From: Candidatus Woesearchaeota archaeon
GTDB lineage: Archaea > Nanobdellota > Nanobdellia > Woesearchaeales > UBA11576
DNA: 7,670 nt
Reading direction: 5' to 3'
Assembly (NCBI GenBank): GCA_030591125.1
Contig: JAUVBP010000053.1
Coordinates: forward strand, 1 to 7,670
A program made the position numbers and the translations under genes. How positions within the stretch are numbered: the stretch's first letter is position 1; each line of letters begins with the position of its first letter. Below, in pieces: positions 6,198 to 7,670 of the stretch. Under the pieces are notes generated by a model. That model did not search any database and was not told the origin of the DNA. It was given only the letters and a program-made list of their open reading frames with translations.

Positions 6198-6392
6198 ATG
6201 TTCGATGAAGATATGCTCAAGGAACCGACCATAAGGAAACGGGGCATATTCATGGAGACAAGACAGCCCGAAAGGCCTTGCGTGGACTGCAACAGCATCT
6301 ACGTCATCGCAGGATTCGAGAGGTGCGCGGACTGCCACGAAAAGGCAAGACCCTCCACCCTGCAGCACTCTCAAAGAGTATCTGAGCGCTGA
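6198..6392 (+). CDS. Small protein with two CxxC knuckles (putative zinc ribbon), 64 aa
   Basis: The product has a charged N-terminus, then CVDC (residues 28-31), eleven residues, then CADC (43-46) followed by HEKAR. Two CxxC pairs this far apart fit a zinc ribbon or zinc knuckle, and the C-x-D-C ... E-R-C-x-D-C pattern resembles small zinc-binding proteins and domains of archaea and phages. The rest is too short to assign. AGGTG (6188-6192) lies five bases before the ATG, a good archaeal Shine-Dalgarno site. The gene sits in an island of about 60% G+C while both neighbours are near 38%, which suggests recent transfer, overlap with a structured RNA, or a different selective constraint. The stop codon lies inside the left arm of an 11-bp inverted repeat. 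A role in nucleic-acid binding is only a guess; a non-coding RNA in the same interval cannot be excluded. Confidence 0.5.
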   Translation: MFDEDMLKEPTIRKRGIFMETRQPERPCVDCNSIYVIAGFERCADCHEKARPSTLQHSQRVSER

Positions 6393-6432
6393 CAGGGTAA
6401 GTGAAGCCAGAGCGATGACACACCCTGTCAGC
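6388..6432. repeat. Perfect 11-bp inverted repeat with a 23-base loop
   Basis: GCTGACAGGGT (6388-6398) and ACCCTGTCAGC (6422-6432) are exact reverse complements separated by 23 bases. The left arm contains the stop codon of the 64-residue gene; the right arm ends one to three bases before a TATA-like sequence upstream of the enolase-family gene. It has no T-run after it, so it is not a usual terminator. It could be an RNA hairpin at the mRNA end (stabiliser or processing site), a stem of a non-coding RNA, or a DNA operator for the downstream gene. Confidence 0.6.
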
Positions 6433-6433
6433 A

Positions 6434-6441
6434 CATATAAG
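6434..6441 (+). promoter_or_regulatory. Weak TATA-like element upstream of the enolase-family gene
   Basis: CATATAAG (within GCACATATAAGATT) resembles box A loosely. Transcription from it would start near 6464 and give a leader of about 57 bases before the ATG at 6521. It directly follows the right arm of the 11-bp inverted repeat, so a protein bound there could control it. The match is imperfect and the gene may instead be co-transcribed with the 64-residue gene 128 bases upstream. Confidence 0.3.
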
Positions 6442-6511
6442 ATTCGCTGAAGAGTGCGACGTTGGGGGTGAGCCGACAAGATACAGACAAAATCAAGATA
6501 GCGAGAGCTAC

Positions 6512-6517
6512 GGAGGG
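6512..6517 (+). promoter_or_regulatory. Shine-Dalgarno site of the enolase-family gene
   Basis: GGAGGG lies three bases before the ATG at 6521 and six before the ATG at 6524. Counting from the GGAGG core, the second ATG has a seven-base spacer, the same as the strong site before 288, so the protein may start at the second Met and be one residue shorter. Confidence 0.6.
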
Positions 6518-6520
6518 ATT

Positions 6521-7670
6521 ATGATGATATGCACAAAAGATCAAGAAGAACAATACATTCCAGAAATAAAGAGGAGGAAAGTGCTCCTATCAACAGGTGA
6601 ATTGACAGATGAGATTACGATATTATCAGAACATGGAACAACAATACACGAAAGCTGCCCTGCAGGAGCAACAACAGGAATGAATGAAGCAGTTATTAAG
6701 GCAACAACCGATACTGAGTTCAAGCAACAGGCAAGCATACTAGATACAGGAAGTTTTTGTCAGAAAAAATTTGACGACAGCATACCTAAAAACATGGGTG
6801 CCAACATAAGCACCCCCTTATCACTAGCATTTTTGAAATATCTTGCTTCACTAAGCGATACACCAGTATACCAACACGTATCTGAGAGTTACAATACAAA
6901 AATTAGACCCCCTTCAATAATATGTAACATACTGAACGGAGGCAAACATGCCGGCAACGACCTTGAGATGTGTGAATTCATGATCATACCTAAAGGATAT
7001 TGTGCAGAAGACAATATCACCATCGCTTCACAGATATATCTAGACCTGAAGAGCATAACAAGCAAAGAACTTGGTATTGCACACACTATGGTCGGAAGGG
7101 AAGGAGGTATAGCTCCAGACATGGATGATATATTTGAGACTATCGAACTGATCCAAAGAGCAATAGACCTGAGGAATAAAGGTAACTGCAATATTGCGAT
7201 AGATGTTGCTGCAAATAACTTTTCTGAACAGAAATCTGACAAATTTTACTATAACATAAAAGGGAAACTATACGAGACAAAAGAGTTTGTTGAATTCTAT
7301 GGTACACTTTTAGACAGATTCCCGACAATATCTTATCTCGAGGACCCATTTCACGAGAACGATAAAAAAGGATGGAAATTATTAGTGGAGCGATTTGGAA
7401 AAAAGATCATGATTGTTGCAGATGACCTTACAGTTACTAATACCCGATACATAAAGGAGAACAAAGGTCTATTCAACACAATAATACTCAAGACAAATCA
7501 AGTAGGCACTTTTTCAGGTCTCCTAGATGCATACAACACCTGCACCCGACAAGGGATCAAGACAATAGTTTCTCAGAGAAGCGGAGAGACAGATAGTGCA
7601 ATGATTACACACATAGCTTGCGGACTTGGGAGTGATTACATCAAAGCTGGCGCGCCTGCAAGAGAACGAA
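6521..7670 (+). CDS. Divergent enolase-family protein, C-terminus cut by the window end (383 aa visible)
   Basis: Enolase converts 2-phosphoglycerate to phosphoenolpyruvate in glycolysis and gluconeogenesis, in the cytoplasm. Yeast-numbered active-site residues found here are H159 (H143), E168 (E152), E211 (E194), metal ligands D246, E295 and D320 (D228, E274, D301), the catalytic base K345 (K324), R374, S375 (R353, S354) and K396 (K375). Signature stretches include NGGKHAGND, LEDPFHEND, ADDLTVTNT and LKTNQVGT. Departures: H373 is Gln (Q352, in SQRSGE), S39 of the mobile loop is Thr (T51), GDEGG is GREGG, the DSRGNPT motif is degraded to LSTGELT, and about 25 residues between the GASTG loop and the LGAN helix, including the LRD...GKGV region, are missing. 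GGAGGG (6512-6517) precedes two consecutive ATGs; 6524 has the better spacing. It is either the organism's fast-evolving enolase or a specialised paralogue, so eno is not assigned. G+C is about 38%. Confidence 0.85.
   Translation, partial: MMICTKDQEEQYIPEIKRRKVLLSTGELTDEITILSEHGTTIHESCPAGATTGMNEAVIKATTDTEFKQQASILDTGSFCQKKFDDSIPKNMGANISTPLSLAFLKYLASLSDTPVYQHVSESYNTKIRPPSIICNILNGGKHAGNDLEMCEFMIIPKGYCAEDNITIASQIYLDLKSITSKELGIAHTMVGREGGIAPDMDDIFETIELIQRAIDLRNKGNCNIAIDVAANNFSEQKSDKFYYNIKGKLYETKEFVEFYGTLLDRFPTISYLEDPFHENDKKGWKLLVERFGKKIMIVADDLTVTNTRYIKENKGLFNTIILKTNQVGTFSGLLDAYNTCTRQGIKTIVSQRSGETDSAMITHIACGLGSDYIKAGAPARER

Noticed and set aside
6190..6330. tRNA T-loop-like sequences (GTTCGATGA, GATTCGAGA)
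   Set aside because: The flanking bases do not form a five-pair T stem and no acceptor or anticodon arms fit.
6129..6479. 116-codon open frame on the - strand opposite the CxxC gene
   Set aside because: It has no recognisable domain, no good start context, and is explained by the high G+C content of the island and the frame on the other strand.
6160..6500. RNase P RNA, suggested by GAAGTCCGCC near 6170 and ACAGACAAAATC near 6483 in a G+C-rich island
   Set aside because: The second P4 strand (a GGCGGCTT-like partner after ACAGAA) is absent and the other conserved regions could not be found. The SRP RNA helix 8 core is not present either.

Overview
The window looks archaeal. TATA-box-like sequences (TTTATATA-type) lie at the expected distance upstream of several starts, Shine-Dalgarno sites of the GGAGG type are used inside a tightly coupled operon, and one gene encodes the AbrB-plus-PhoU-like architecture typical of archaea. 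DNA is about 38-43% G+C except for one island. A DPANN-type or other poorly studied archaeon is my guess; nothing in the window fixes the lineage.

Left part (1-4999, + strand). After what may be the start of a divergent gene at the left edge, a promoter (TATA box 113-120) with an imperfect 20-bp dyad right behind it drives a three-gene unit: a 45-residue ribbon-helix-helix (RHH) protein (154-291), a 1019-residue HEAT-repeat protein with a C-terminal protein-kinase-like domain (288-3347), and a 551-residue shorter paralogue of it (3344-4999). Both junctions are 4-bp ATGA overlaps, so translation is probably coupled. The two kinase domains align without gaps from the glycine loop to the APE motif, at about 59% identity by hand count. 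Both replace HRD by LKD and DFG by DDL while keeping the catalytic Asp, Lys and Asn and the metal-binding Asp. This operon is the most likely undescribed system here: a small DNA-binding protein, probably its own repressor, controlling a pair of divergent HEAT-scaffolded kinases.

Middle (5025-6520). A convergent gene on the - strand encodes an AbrB/PhoU-like regulator. Its upstream region is an AT-rich divergent promoter zone. To its right lies a roughly 400-bp G+C-rich island (about 60% in the lines counted) holding a possible structured leader, a 64-residue protein with two CxxC knuckles, and a perfect 11-bp inverted repeat that overlaps that gene's stop codon.

Right part (6521 to the end). 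A divergent enolase-family gene runs off the window. It keeps nearly all enolase catalytic residues. It has lost most of the N-terminal DSRGNPT signature, lacks about 25 residues of the N-terminal domain, and has Gln in place of a conserved active-site His. No mobile elements, CRISPR arrays, rRNA or tRNA genes were found.
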